Counted from the stretch's first letter, positions 1-9,022 are shown. The stretch is DNA of 38,867 nucleotides from Lachnospiraceae bacterium (GCA_017463225.1 JAFTPO010000037.1:1-38867); one strand, 5' to 3'. Notes: generated by a model from the sequence alone, not told the origin. Translations and numbers: made by a program.

Positions 1-2340
1 CTGGTATTGCATACGAGGTGAGAGTGGCTTGTCCCTTCTGTCACTATCAACCTTAAACAGATTAAGTCTTAAAGCATTGGTTACCACACAGAAGCTTGAC
101 AAGCTCATAGCTGCAGCGCCTATCATAGGATTTAGCAATAAGCCTGTAAAATGATACAGTGCCCCTGCTGCCACAGGAATTCCTATTATATTGTAGATAA
201 ATGCCCAGAACAGATTCTCCTTTATATTCTTAAGCACCTGTCTGCTAAGTCTTATAGCTGCCGCTACATCCATCAGGCTACTCTTCATAAGCACCACATC
301 AGCCGCATCTATAGCGATATCTGTTCCTGCTCCTATGGCCATTCCTATGTTAGCCTTCGTAAGTGCGGGAGCATCATTAATTCCATCGCCAACCATGGCC
401 ACCTTATTCACTCCATCTGCCTGTAGCAATTCTATAACCCCGTCCTTATCCTGTGGACGCATTCCTGCAATAACCTTATCCACACCTACCTGCTCTCCTA
501 TTGCCTTAGCAGTAACCTCATTGTCACCGGTAAGCATTACAACATGGATACCCATATTTTTAAGCTGCCTTACTGCCTCCACACTATCTGGCTTTATAAC
601 ATCCGCCACGGCGATAATTCCCAAGAGGTTTTCTCCACAGCTAAAATAAAGTGGGGTCTTTCCTTTGCCTGAAAGAAGAGCTGCTTTTTCTCTTAATTCC
701 TCAGTAATATTCACCTTAAGACTTATAAAAGACTCATTTCCACCGGCAAGCTCTACACCCTCATAGCTTGCCTTAAGTCCATTACCCGGCAATGCTTCAA
801 AGTCCTCCACCTCAAGAGGAACTATCTTTGCGCCTATTCCTTCACTTATGGTAGCACAGTAATCTACCACTGCCTTTGCCAGGGGATGCTCGCTTTTAAT
901 CTCAAGACTTAGAGCCAGCTTGAGAAGCTCCTCCTCATTAACACCCTCTGCAGTCACAATATCTGTAACCTGAGGACAGCCCATAGTTATGGTTCCTGTT
1001 TTATCAAGAGCAACTGCACATATTCTACCAGTCTCTTCTAATGAAGCCGCGGTCTTAAACAGTATACCGTGCTTGGCTCCTATACCATTTCCCACCATTA
1101 TGGCAACCGGTGTGGCCAGTCCTAATGCACATGGGCAGCTTATAACAAGCACCGATATTCCTCTGGCTAGCGCGAAGCCAAACTGCACTCCAGTGGCAAG
1201 CCATATTATAACTGTAACTACTGCAATAGCTATAACCACAGGAACAAATACTGCCGACACCTTATCTGCAAGCTTTGCAATCGGTGCCTTTGAAGCAGCT
1301 GCATCGCTTACCATCTGAATTATCTGGGATAAAGTTGTATCCTGTCCTACTCTTGTAGCCCTGCACTTGATAAATCCTGTCATATTGATGGTGGCTGCAG
1401 AAACCTGATCATCTATAGTCTTATCCACCGGTATGCTCTCACCTGTTAAGGCTGACTCATCTATGGCAGTATTTCCCTCAACAACTACACCATCCACCGG
1501 TATACTCTCTCCCGGACGGACTATAAATATATCATCTACTCTAACCTGTTCTATAGGTATCTGTTGCTCCTTGCCATCACGTTCCACTGTGGCAACCTTT
1601 GGAGCCAGCTTCATAAGTGACTTTATGGCATCTGTGGTCTTTCCCTTGCTATAAGCCTCCAGAAGCTTGCCTAAAGTTATAAGTGCAAGTATCATGGCCG
1701 CAGACTCAAAATACAAATTATGCAGATACCCATGAGCCCTTGTAAGATTCCCTTGAACCACATAGTGACTCATGGCAAATAATCCATACACACTGTACAC
1801 AAAGGATGCACCTGAGCCAAGAGCCACCAGGGTATCCATGTTAGGTGCCCTGTGAAGAACACCCTTTAATCCATTTACGAAGAATTTTTTGTTAATTATC
1901 ATAACTGTTATGGCAATAAGTAGCTGTATCAGTCCCAATGCCATAGGATTACCCGCCAAAAGCTCAGGCAGTGGCCAACTCCACATGCTGTGCCCCATAG
2001 ACACATACATAAGTGGAATCATAAGTATTATAGAAGCTATAAACCTTCTCTTAAGCACAGGTGTCTCCATATCCTTTAGAGAATCCTCCATATCCTTTAT
2101 GATGTCCTTTCCCTGTATTTCATCAGAGCTATCCTGGCCTGCAAAAACCCGGCTGGCACCATATCCTGCATCTGACACCGCTTTTATTATATTGTCAGAT
2201 GTAGCAACTCCCTCAACCAACATAGTATTGGTCAGTAAGCTTACACTTACACTGTATACACCCTCTAACGAGCCCACCGCTTTCTCAACTCTGGCGCTGC
2301 ATGCGGCACAGCTCATACCTGTCACATTATACTTTGTCAT
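1..2340 (-). CDS. copA: Copper-translocating P1B-type ATPase, 3' end outside the window
   Basis: P1B-type ATPase that exports Cu(I) across the cytoplasmic membrane. The first 780 codons are visible and the stop lies beyond position 1. In order: an N-terminal heavy-metal-associated domain with GMSCAAC (residues about 9-15), membrane helices, the actuator TGES motif, the ion-binding CPC motif (C402, C404), the phosphorylation site DKTGT (D446), and the hinge GDGINDAP. I place the start at 2340 because GGAG lies 6 bases upstream. In-frame ATGs at 2352 and 2346 are possible, but 2346 abuts the GGAG and 2352 has only a distant AGGA. A TTGATA-16-TATATC promoter candidate lies upstream. No copper chaperone or CsoR/CopY gene is visible next to it. 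CPC with the single N-terminal CxxC makes copper or silver by far the likeliest substrate. Confidence 0.93.
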   Translation of the reverse strand, partial: MTKYNVTGMSCAACSARVEKAVGSLEGVYSVSVSLLTNTMLVEGVATSDNIIKAVSDAGYGASRVFAGQDSSDEIQGKDIIKDMEDSLKDMETPVLKRRFIASIILMIPLMYVSMGHSMWSWPLPELLAGNPMALGLIQLLIAITVMIINKKFFVNGLKGVLHRAPNMDTLVALGSGASFVYSVYGLFAMSHYVVQGNLTRAHGYLHNLYFESAAMILALITLGKLLEAYSKGKTTDAIKSLMKLAPKVATVERDGKEQQIPIEQVRVDDIFIVRPGESIPVDGVVVEGNTAIDESALTGESIPVDKTIDDQVSAATINMTGFIKCRATRVGQDTTLSQIIQMVSDAAASKAPIAKLADKVSAVFVPVVIAIAVVTVIIWLATGVQFGFALARGISVLVISCPCALGLATPVAIMVGNGIGAKHGILFKTAASLEETGRICAVALDKTGTITMGCPQVTDIVTAEGVNEEELLKLALSLEIKSEHPLAKAVVDYCATISEGIGAKIVPLEVEDFEALPGNGLKASYEGVELAGGNESFISLKVNITEELREKAALLSGKGKTPLYFSCGENLLGIIAVADVIKPDSVEAVRQLKNMGIHVVMLTGDNEVTAKAIGEQVGVDKVIAGMRPQDKDGVIELLQADGVNKVAMVGDGINDAPALTKANIGMAIGAGTDIAIDAADVVLMKSSLMDVAAAIRLSRQVLKNIKENLFWAFIYNIIGIPVAAGALYHFTGLLLNPMIGAAAMSLSSFCVVTNALRLNLFKVDSDRRDKPLSPRMQYQ

Positions 2341-2373
2341 AGTCATCTCCATATTCTTATTATTCCTGTATAT

Positions 2374-2401
2374 GATATACCTGTAATATGTGTTTTATCA
2401 A
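2374..2401 (-). promoter_or_regulatory. Candidate promoter of copA
   Basis: On the minus strand TTGATA (2396-2401) is followed after 16 bases by TATATC (2374-2379), about 35 bases upstream of the chosen copA start. The short repeats TACAGG on both sides of the -10 could be part of an operator, but they do not match a CsoR or CopY site that I recognise. Confidence 0.4.
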
Positions 2402-2457
2402 GATTTTTTATTGATAAAATTTCTCTTGAAACCGATTACAAATTTTTTCCAAATGAA

Positions 2458-2486
2458 TTGCAAAATATGACACAATATGTCATAAT
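2458..2486 (+). promoter_or_regulatory. Promoter with overlapping inverted repeat, upstream of the EAL gene
   Basis: TTGCAA (2458-2463) is separated by exactly 17 bases from CATAAT (2481-2486). A 7-bp inverted repeat with a 5-base centre, TATGACA/TGTCATA (2466-2484), fills the spacer and touches the -10, the usual place for a repressor operator. The start codon follows 45 bases later. Confidence 0.55.
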
Positions 2487-2531
2487 AAGGGTGTGTAGAT
2501 TAAAGAAAGGACAGCCACAGGCGATATTTGT

Positions 2532-4472
2532 ATGGAGAAATTACTTGCATTTGATTTTTCTGCATTTCTTGTTATGTTTGTGCTTTTGTCCACAACCATT
2601 TCAAGACGTATGATTCACGGTAAGGAAAATAGGATTTTTCTTGCCACTTTAGCTTGTGCTTTTTTAACTACGGTATTCGATGTATGGAGTATAGTGCTTG
2701 ATGTATACGCAGAGGGTGCACTAACCTTAAAATACATTTCTCACTCGCTATATCTGTTTTTCCATAGTTTGATGGTTGTTATCTATATATGTTACATAGT
2801 TTCCCTGGCTGACATATGGCATAGACTTAAGAGAAACATACTGCACAAGATATTGCTTCCTCTTCCTATGATAATTGTAACCATTTTGCTTATCAGTAAC
2901 TTCTTCACCCATAAGGTGTTCTATATGAATGCTGAGGGTCACTATACCAGAGGCTCACTGTTCGCATTCATATATTTAGCAGGCTTTGCCTATGCTATCT
3001 ACGGAATTTTCTTTATATTAGCCAACAAAGTATTATTTAAGAGAAGTCGATTCTGGGCTCTTATGTCTGTATTTCTGTTAGTTTTCGCAGCTACCTTCCT
3101 GCAGATGTTTATGCCGGGAATAGTTATCGAAATGTTTGCCACAACCATAGGTCTTCTATTCATATCTATGATTATCCAGAAGCCTGAGGAAAATATTGAC
3201 CTTACAACAGGCCTGCAGAATGCCACAGCCTACAGCATAGACATCAAGAGAAACTTCCACAACGAAAAGGTTTTCGATATCATTATGATTAATGTGGCAA
3301 ACTTCCACTCAGTGAGAGATATAATCGGCTTTGATGCTGCAAACGACCTTTTGGTTGAGGTTGCAAATAAGCTTAGGGCAGTAAATAAATCTTCTAAGCT
3401 AAACTCAGATTTATACTACCTCGGCAAGGGTAAGTTCAGACTGACCATTGACGAAGATATGCGTGAGCGAAGCTTAGAAATCGCTGAACTGGTTAACACC
3501 ACACTCCAGAAGAATTTTGATGTTAATCACATCAATCTCAACCTAATCTGCTACGTATGCATTACAAGATGTCCTTACGACGTTGATGATTATGAGATTT
3601 TAATGCACTTCGGAGAAAGATTTACGGACAACATAGAATACTCCGGCAATGTACTTTTAGCCAGAGAGTTATTCTCCAAGGAAAGATATGATTTGTTCAA
3701 CAAGCTTGACAGCATTATAGAAAACGCTATTACAAACCACAAGTTCCAGGTTTACTATCAGCCTATATACTCCACTGAGGAGAAGCGTTTTAATTCTGCT
3801 GAGGCATTGCTTAGACTTAAGGATGACACCTATGGATTTATACCTCCGGATGTTTTTATCCCGGCGGCAGAGAAAAGCGGTGCTATCCACCGAATCGGAG
3901 CCTACGTTTTAGAGGAGGTTTGCGACTTTATAGCAAGCTCAGACTTACCTAAGCTTAATATTGATTACATAGAGATTAACCTTTCAGTTGCACAGTGTAT
4001 GCACCAGGATTTATCAAAGCAGGTGCTTAATATCTTAGATAAATATAAGGTTTCTCCTGACAAGATTAATCTTGAGATTACAGAGACCGCAACCTCTAAT
4101 CTCCACAGCATTATGCTAAAGAATCTTCAGGAGCTTACAGAGGCCGGTGTAAGCTTCTCACTGGATGACTTTGGAACAGGATATTCTAATATGCAGAGAG
4201 TTGCATCTCTTCCACTTAAGATAGTTAAGCTAGACAGAACCTTTGTTAATCACGAAGAGAATCCTAAGCTTTCCATCGTTCTTGAGAATACTGTTAAGAT
4301 GATTAAGGACATGGATATGCAGATTGTTGCAGAGGGTATTGAAACGGAGCAGCTTGTAACCAGATTCGCCGATATGAAATGCGAATACATCCAGGGCTAC
4401 TACTTCTCCAAGCCAATTCCTAGAAATGACTTTATCGTATTTATAACAAAGCATCTTAACTCCAATAAATAG
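2532..4472 (+). CDS. Membrane c-di-GMP phosphodiesterase (degenerate GGDEF-EAL)
   Basis: 646-aa membrane protein predicted to hydrolyse cyclic di-GMP. The N-terminal ~220 residues form about seven hydrophobic segments of the kind found in membrane sensor modules. A GGDEF-like domain follows, but its signature reads GKGKF (residues 298-302), so it should not make c-di-GMP and may only bind a nucleotide. The EAL domain looks catalytically complete: EALLR (E424), EINLS, EITET, DDFGTGYSN (D545-D546), VKLD, VAEGIET and QGYYFSKP. The gene is monocistronic: its own promoter precedes it and a strong terminator follows. The SD is weak (AGG about 10 bases upstream), which suggests low expression. The phosphodiesterase call is confident; the sensed signal is unknown. 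Confidence 0.9.
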   Translation: MEKLLAFDFSAFLVMFVLLSTTISRRMIHGKENRIFLATLACAFLTTVFDVWSIVLDVYAEGALTLKYISHSLYLFFHSLMVVIYICYIVSLADIWHRLKRNILHKILLPLPMIIVTILLISNFFTHKVFYMNAEGHYTRGSLFAFIYLAGFAYAIYGIFFILANKVLFKRSRFWALMSVFLLVFAATFLQMFMPGIVIEMFATTIGLLFISMIIQKPEENIDLTTGLQNATAYSIDIKRNFHNEKVFDIIMINVANFHSVRDIIGFDAANDLLVEVANKLRAVNKSSKLNSDLYYLGKGKFRLTIDEDMRERSLEIAELVNTTLQKNFDVNHINLNLICYVCITRCPYDVDDYEILMHFGERFTDNIEYSGNVLLARELFSKERYDLFNKLDSIIENAITNHKFQVYYQPIYSTEEKRFNSAEALLRLKDDTYGFIPPDVFIPAAEKSGAIHRIGAYVLEEVCDFIASSDLPKLNIDYIEINLSVAQCMHQDLSKQVLNILDKYKVSPDKINLEITETATSNLHSIMLKNLQELTEAGVSFSLDDFGTGYSNMQRVASLPLKIVKLDRTFVNHEENPKLSIVLENTVKMIKDMDMQIVAEGIETEQLVTRFADMKCEYIQGYYFSKPIPRNDFIVFITKHLNSNK

Positions 4473-4487
4473 ATAGACAAATATAAC

Positions 4488-4517
4488 AAAAACTCACCTA
4501 AAAAAGGTGAGTTTTTG
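4488..4517 (+). terminator. Intrinsic terminator after the EAL gene
   Basis: A 12-bp perfect stem AAAAACTCACCT (4488-4499) / AGGTGAGTTTTT (4505-4516) with an A5 loop runs into a T tract. Confidence 0.9.
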
Positions 4518-4520
4518 TAT

Positions 4521-4549
4521 TTAACAATTCTTTAGTTTTATGCTATGAT
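4521..4549 (+). promoter_or_regulatory. Promoter of the hydE-nadA-mnmA operon
   Basis: TTAACA (4521-4526), 17 bases, TATGAT (4544-4549), lying between the preceding terminator and the hydE start codon. Confidence 0.6.
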
Positions 4550-4583
4550 ATATCTTAATTTTAAAGTATTTTAAGGAGCTAGT

Positions 4584-5633
4584 ATGTACCAAGATCCTAC
4601 CACCACAATTGAACATCTGTATTCAGGCACTCATGTCCATAAAACTGAGCTTGTAAACCTGCTTAGATGTGAGGATCCATACATTGTAGAGCTACTTAGA
4701 AGGCGGGCAGATTCCCTTAGACGCGAAAGCTATGGAACAGAGGTGTATATCCGTGGTCTAATCGAATTCACAAACTATTGTAAAAACAACTGCTACTACT
4801 GTGGCATTAGAAGAGATAATGGAAATGCCCTTAGATATAGATTAACCACCGAGGACATTATGAGCTGCTGCCATGAGGGTTATAGGCTGGGCTTTAGAAC
4901 CTTCGTGCTTCAAGGTGGAGAGGACGGCTTTTTTAACCGAGAAAAAATATGTGACATAGTCTCATCCATAAAGCAAAAATATCCGGATTGTGCAGTTACA
5001 CTTTCTGTTGGAGAGTGGTCTAAAGAAGACTATCAGGCATTTTATGATGCTGGTGCCGACAGATACTTACTGAGACACGAAACTGCGTGCAGTGAGCATT
5101 ACAGCAAGCTTCACCCAGAAGGCATGAGCCTTGATACACGCAAGGAATGCCTGTTTAACCTAAAGGATATAGGCTTTCAAGTGGGGTCAGGCTTTATGGT
5201 TGGTTCACCATTTCAAACCTTGGATAATCTGGCTGAGGACATTCTCTTTTTGGGCCAGCTTAATCCTCATATGATAGGCATAGGGCCATTTATCACTCAT
5301 AAGGATACGCCATTTGGTGACAGAGAAAGCGGAAGTCTTGAGCTTACCTTAAAGCTAATTTCCATCCTGCGATTAAGACACCCTAAGGCACTTATACCTG
5401 CCACCACAGCCTTAGGAACCATTCATCCTAATGGAAGGGAGCTGGGGTTAAAATATGGTGCCAATGTAATTATGCCAAACCTGTCCCCGGCCAGTGTGAG
5501 AGAAAAATATACACTCTACAACAACAAGCTTAGCACCGGTGAAGAGGCTGCCGAAGGCTTAGATAAGCTTAAGGAAGCTGTTATTAAAGCCGGATATAGC
5601 ATAGTTGTGGATGTAGGACACGCAAAAATGTAG
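4584..5633 (+). CDS. hydE: [FeFe]-hydrogenase H-cluster maturase HydE (radical SAM)
   Basis: Radical SAM enzyme that helps build the organometallic 2Fe subcluster of [FeFe]-hydrogenases together with HydF and HydG. The 349-aa length is normal for HydE. The radical SAM cluster motif CxxxCxxC is C66, C70, C73 (CKNNCYYCG). The segment GPFITHKDTPFG, with the GPFIxHKDTPF signature, separates HydE from its relative BioB. AGGAG sits 7-8 bases before the ATG. It is the first gene of an operon with nadA and mnmA; hydF and hydG are not in the window, so maturation genes are scattered. A likely client, the sensory hydrogenase at 13.4-15.3 kb, is in this window. Confidence is high for HydE over BioB or PylB. 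Confidence 0.92.
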   Translation: MYQDPTTTIEHLYSGTHVHKTELVNLLRCEDPYIVELLRRRADSLRRESYGTEVYIRGLIEFTNYCKNNCYYCGIRRDNGNALRYRLTTEDIMSCCHEGYRLGFRTFVLQGGEDGFFNREKICDIVSSIKQKYPDCAVTLSVGEWSKEDYQAFYDAGADRYLLRHETACSEHYSKLHPEGMSLDTRKECLFNLKDIGFQVGSGFMVGSPFQTLDNLAEDILFLGQLNPHMIGIGPFITHKDTPFGDRESGSLELTLKLISILRLRHPKALIPATTALGTIHPNGRELGLKYGANVIMPNLSPASVREKYTLYNNKLSTGEEAAEGLDKLKEAVIKAGYSIVVDVGHAKM

Positions 5634-5693
5634 CTTTAATTATAAAAGTTAATGTACAAGAACATATATGGAGAAAATATAGGAGAAAATAAT

Positions 5694-6608
5694 ATGAATA
5701 CCAGAGAGCTTCAAGAGGAAATTATAAGATTAAAGAAGGAAAAAAACATCTGCATATTAGCCCACAGCTATCAGTCAAGACCTATCGTTGAGGTTGCTGA
5801 CTTCGTGGGAGATTCATTTCAGCTAAGCCAGATGGCTACTACCGTTGACGCAGATACAGTTATTATGTGTGGAGTTCGTTTTATGGCGGAAACTGTTAAG
5901 ATACTTTCCCCGGAGAAAACTGTTCTTATGCCAAATACCACTGCAGGCTGTCCTATGGCAGAGCAGATGAGCCCTGAATATATTGAGTCTGTTAAGAAGG
6001 AGCATCCAGGTGCAAAGGTTGTTGCCTATATCAATACAACTGCCGCGTTAAAGACTATTTGCGATGTGTGTGTTACATCCGCGTCAGCTGTTAAGATTGT
6101 TAGTCAGCTTCCGGATAAGGATATCCTTTTTATCCCTGACATAAACCTGGGAAGCTACGTGGCTAAAATGGTACCTGAGAAAAATGTAATCCTGTTAAAT
6201 GGCGGCTGCCCGGTTCACGCAGCTATGACTGCTCAGGATGTTATAGAGGCGAAGAAGCTTCATCCTAATGCCCTATTCTTAGTTCACCCTGAGTGTAAGC
6301 CGGAGGTTGTAGAGCAGGCGGACTTTGTGGGCTCCACTTCAGCTATAATGAAGTATGCACAGGAATCTGAGGCAGATGAATTTATCATAGGAACTGAGAT
6401 TAGCATCGCAGAGCATCTGGCCTGCGATATACCGAATAAGAAGTTTTATCAGCTTTCATCCAGACTTCTATGTAACGATATGAAAGCTACCACTCTTGTA
6501 GATTTATACAACACACTACTTGACGGTTCAGGCAAGGAAATCATTTTAGATGATGACACCATAACCAAAGCCAAGGCTTGCATAGACCGTATGCTTGAGC
6601 TGGGTTAA
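5694..6608 (+). CDS. nadA: Quinolinate synthase NadA
   Basis: [4Fe-4S] enzyme that condenses iminoaspartate with dihydroxyacetone phosphate to give quinolinate in de novo NAD synthesis. The product is 304 aa, the usual length. The three cluster cysteines are recognisable and spaced as in the family: C86 (AGCPMAEQM), C172 (NGGCPVH) and C260 (RLLCNDMKATTL). Start 5694 is chosen because AGGAGA (5681-5686) lies 7 bases upstream; an in-frame ATG at 5652 would add 14 unconserved residues without an SD. It is 60 bases after hydE and 31 before mnmA, so probably one transcript. Unusually, nadB and nadC are absent beside it; either they lie elsewhere or an aspartate dehydrogenase supplies iminoaspartate. 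Confidence 0.93.
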   Translation: MNTRELQEEIIRLKKEKNICILAHSYQSRPIVEVADFVGDSFQLSQMATTVDADTVIMCGVRFMAETVKILSPEKTVLMPNTTAGCPMAEQMSPEYIESVKKEHPGAKVVAYINTTAALKTICDVCVTSASAVKIVSQLPDKDILFIPDINLGSYVAKMVPEKNVILLNGGCPVHAAMTAQDVIEAKKLHPNALFLVHPECKPEVVEQADFVGSTSAIMKYAQESEADEFIIGTEISIAEHLACDIPNKKFYQLSSRLLCNDMKATTLVDLYNTLLDGSGKEIILDDDTITKAKACIDRMLELG

Positions 6609-6639
6609 TTATGATTTTAGACACTAAGAGGTAAGAAGT

Positions 6640-7713
6640 ATGTCTAACAAAGCACTGATTGCCATGAGTGGCGGTGTTGATTCCAGCGTGGCAGCCTATC
6701 TTATGAAGGAAAAGGGCTACCACTGCATCGGCGCCACTATGAAGCTTTTTCAAAATGAAGATATAGGACTTTCCAAGGAGCACAGCTGCTGCTCTATAGA
6801 CGATGTGGAGGATGCACGACGTGTAGCCTCCGCTCTTGATATGCCCTTTTATGTGCTTAATTTCTCTGAGAATTTCAAAGAGAAGGTAGTAGACAAATTT
6901 GTAAGCTGCTACGAAAATGGCATGACTCCAAACCCTTGTATAGAGTGTAACAGACATTTAAAGTTTGACCACCTGTACAACAAAGCCAGAGAATTAGGCT
7001 ACGAATATGTAGTTACAGGACACTATGCAGGAATAAGCTTCAACGAAAGCACCGGCCGATATCAGCTTCACAAGGCCAAGGATTCAAGTAAGGATCAAAG
7101 CTATGTACTCTACTCCATGACTCAGGAGCAGCTGTCTCACACCTTATTTCCTCTTTGGGATATGAATAAGGAACAGGTTAGAGAACTGGCAGAAGCAAAC
7201 AGCTTTATCAATGCAAACAAGCATGACAGCCAGGACATATGCTTTGTAATAAATGGAAAATACGCAGATTTTATAGAGCAATATACAGGCAAGAATTATC
7301 CTGAGGGTGACTTCGTAGATATGGAAGGAAACGTATTAGGTCGTCACAAGGGAATTATCAGATATACCATAGGTCAGCGACGTGGCTTAGGACTCTCCCT
7401 TAAACAATCCATGTATGTGGTAAAGGTAGACCCAATAAGCAACACCGTTGTCCTAGGCTACAACGAAGACTTATTTACCACTACCCTGCAAGCAAACAAC
7501 ATAAACCTTATATCAATTCCTGAGATTAAGGGAGAGCTAAGATGTAAGGCAAGACCAAGATACAATGCAAGGGAAGCATGGGCAACAGTAACCCAGCTTG
7601 ACAGTGATACCATTCAGGTAGTCTTCGATGAGCCACAGCGCGCCATAACCAAGGGTCAGGCAGTGGTACTCTACGACGAAGACCTAGTAATCGGCGGCGG
7701 AACTATAATATAA
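6640..7713 (+). CDS. mnmA: tRNA-specific 2-thiouridylase MnmA
   Basis: Puts sulfur on U34 of tRNA(Lys/Glu/Gln). The 357-aa protein begins with the ATP-pyrophosphatase P-loop SGGVDSS (about residues 10-16). The two catalytic cysteines are C100 (NPCIECN) and C201 (DSQDICFV), followed by the central and C-terminal beta domains (IGQRRGLGL; LYDEDLVIGGGTI at the end). A purine-rich SD (AGAGGTAAGAAG) precedes the ATG. It is the last gene of the hydE-nadA-mnmA operon, in which two partners are Fe-S enzymes and this one is a sulfur-transfer enzyme. Downstream transcription meets the 7793-7915 hairpin. No cysteine desulfurase gene lies alongside. Confidence 0.95.
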   Translation: MSNKALIAMSGGVDSSVAAYLMKEKGYHCIGATMKLFQNEDIGLSKEHSCCSIDDVEDARRVASALDMPFYVLNFSENFKEKVVDKFVSCYENGMTPNPCIECNRHLKFDHLYNKARELGYEYVVTGHYAGISFNESTGRYQLHKAKDSSKDQSYVLYSMTQEQLSHTLFPLWDMNKEQVRELAEANSFINANKHDSQDICFVINGKYADFIEQYTGKNYPEGDFVDMEGNVLGRHKGIIRYTIGQRRGLGLSLKQSMYVVKVDPISNTVVLGYNEDLFTTTLQANNINLISIPEIKGELRCKARPRYNAREAWATVTQLDSDTIQVVFDEPQRAITKGQAVVLYDEDLVIGGGTII

Positions 7714-7792
7714 GAAGATAAGTCGGTAAAAAGATACAGAGCCTTAGATAAAAGTATAAAACAGACATACTAAGATAGATATAAATAATAAA

Positions 7793-7915
7793 AGAGGGCT
7801 GTGCCAGTTCACTTCCTTCCGACCGCGACAGGGTAAAGCGGAGCTGACCGTTTTAGTGTCAGCGAAGCTTTATCCCTAGGCAGGTCGGCCAAGAAGTAAA
7901 TTTGCACAGCCCTCT
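7793..7915. repeat. 123-bp multi-segment hairpin between convergent mnmA and ddh
   Basis: This fills most of the 212-base gap. The outer stem is a perfect 12-bp repeat, AGAGGGCTGTGC (7793-7804) / GCACAGCCCTCT (7904-7915). Inside it, further stems nest in register: ACTTC/GAAGT (7811-7815/7893-7897), CCGACC/GGTCGG (7819-7824/7883-7888), AGGG and AAAGC with their partners (7830-7839/7867-7877), and GCTGAC/GTCAGC (7843-7848/7858-7863). T-rich DNA follows on both strands, so it can terminate both convergent genes. It is much larger than a normal terminator and GC-richer than its surroundings; it may be a MITE/REP-like repeat or a structured RNA. Confidence 0.75.
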
Positions 7916-7925
7916 ATATTATATT

Positions 7926-8912
7926 TTATAGCAGATTCTTTCTCAGCTCTGCTCCACTTGCGCTACTTAGGTATGCCGGTGGAATATCAAAGATTGTCTT
8001 ACAACCCTTCATACCCTCCTTCTTCATACGAACTGCAGCTCTGGCACAGGCTACTATTACAGAAGCTGTAAACTCAGGATTAGAATCTAACTTCAAACTA
8101 TACTCGATAATGTGAGTATTCTCACCATTCCATCCTGTCTTTCCACTTCTTATTACAAATCCACCATGTGGAATACCTGCATGGTCACGCTGAAGCTCTT
8201 CCTCAGTAATAAATGTAACTGTAGTATCATAATCTGCAAAATAGTTAGGCATATTCTTAATCTCCGCCTCTATCTTAGCAAGATCTGCACCTTCCTCAGC
8301 TACAACATAGCACTCTCTTAAGTGCTTCTCTCTGGTTGTAAGCTCTGGATTAGCTCCACTTCTAACTGCCTCAAGCGCAGCATCTATAGGTACTGTGTAC
8401 TGCTTTCCATTTGCAACACCTTCTACTCTACGAATTGCATCTGAGTGTCCCTGGCTAACACCCTTACCCCAGAAGGTATAATCCTTACCCTGTGGCAGAA
8501 TTGCATTGCCGTATAATCTATTGATAGAAAACATTCCAGGATCCCAGCCTGCTGAGATAACTGCTACATTTCCATTCTCAGAAGCTGCTTTATCTACATT
8601 GTCAAAATGCTCAGGAATCTTCGCATGAGTGTCAAAGCTGTCTACCACGGTAAAATACTTAGCATACTCCTTGGTCTGCTCTGGAAGGTCAGTAGCACTT
8701 CCTCCACAGAGAATCATAACATCTATATCATCCTTCATCTTCGGTGCATCATCCACATGGTATACCTTAACACCTTCAGTTAAAATCTTAACTGTGTCAG
8801 GATTTCTTCTGGTAAATACTGCTACCAGCTCCATATCATCGTTCTGCTTTAATGAGCACTCTATACCTCTTCCAAGGTTACCATAGCCCAATATTCCAAC
8901 TCTAGTCTTCAT
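7926..8912 (-). CDS. ddh: meso-Diaminopimelate D-dehydrogenase
   Basis: NADPH-dependent enzyme that makes meso-diaminopimelate from tetrahydrodipicolinate in one step, feeding peptidoglycan and lysine synthesis. The 328-aa length is typical. The N-terminal Rossmann nucleotide-binding motif GILGYGNLGRG (residues 6-16) and the segments SAGWDPGMFSINR, GKGVSQGHSDAIRR and HGGFVIRSGKTG are characteristic of Ddh. AGGAGG lies just upstream of the ATG. It is monocistronic, reading towards mnmA, with its own good promoter. No other lysine-pathway gene is nearby. Two TTTCTTTGACA copies lie upstream and might be operator sites. Confidence 0.95.
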   Translation of the reverse strand: MKTRVGILGYGNLGRGIECSLKQNDDMELVAVFTRRNPDTVKILTEGVKVYHVDDAPKMKDDIDVMILCGGSATDLPEQTKEYAKYFTVVDSFDTHAKIPEHFDNVDKAASENGNVAVISAGWDPGMFSINRLYGNAILPQGKDYTFWGKGVSQGHSDAIRRVEGVANGKQYTVPIDAALEAVRSGANPELTTREKHLRECYVVAEEGADLAKIEAEIKNMPNYFADYDTTVTFITEEELQRDHAGIPHGGFVIRSGKTGWNGENTHIIEYSLKLDSNPEFTASVIVACARAAVRMKKEGMKGCKTIFDIPPAYLSSASGAELRKNLL

Positions 8913-8993
8913 GTTTTTCCTCCTATATAATCAGCATATTTTGTCAAAGAAATATCTCCTCCCAAAGATTATCCTTTAACAGTTTACTGCACC

Positions 8994-9022
8994 ATAATAT
9001 CACTACATATATTAGATGTCAA
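8994..9022 (-). promoter_or_regulatory. Promoter of ddh
   Basis: Minus-strand TTGACA (9017-9022), 17 bases, TATTAT (8994-8999): a near-consensus vegetative promoter. The 11-mer TTTCTTTGACA that contains this -35 occurs again closer to the gene, near 8942-8953. Confidence 0.7.

Noticed and set aside
151-2386. Several plus-strand reading frames of 73-165 codons
   Set aside because: They are antisense to the copper ATPase, whose motifs are unmistakable on the minus strand, and their products are low-complexity Ser/Thr/Ile-rich with no SD logic.
3411-3450. Active diguanylate cyclase in the EAL protein
   Set aside because: The signature reads GKGKF instead of GGDEF, removing the metal-binding acidic residue.
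4584-5633. Biotin synthase BioB
   Set aside because: It is a radical SAM relative, but the HydE-type GPFIxHKDTPF segment fits better and there is no biotin operon.
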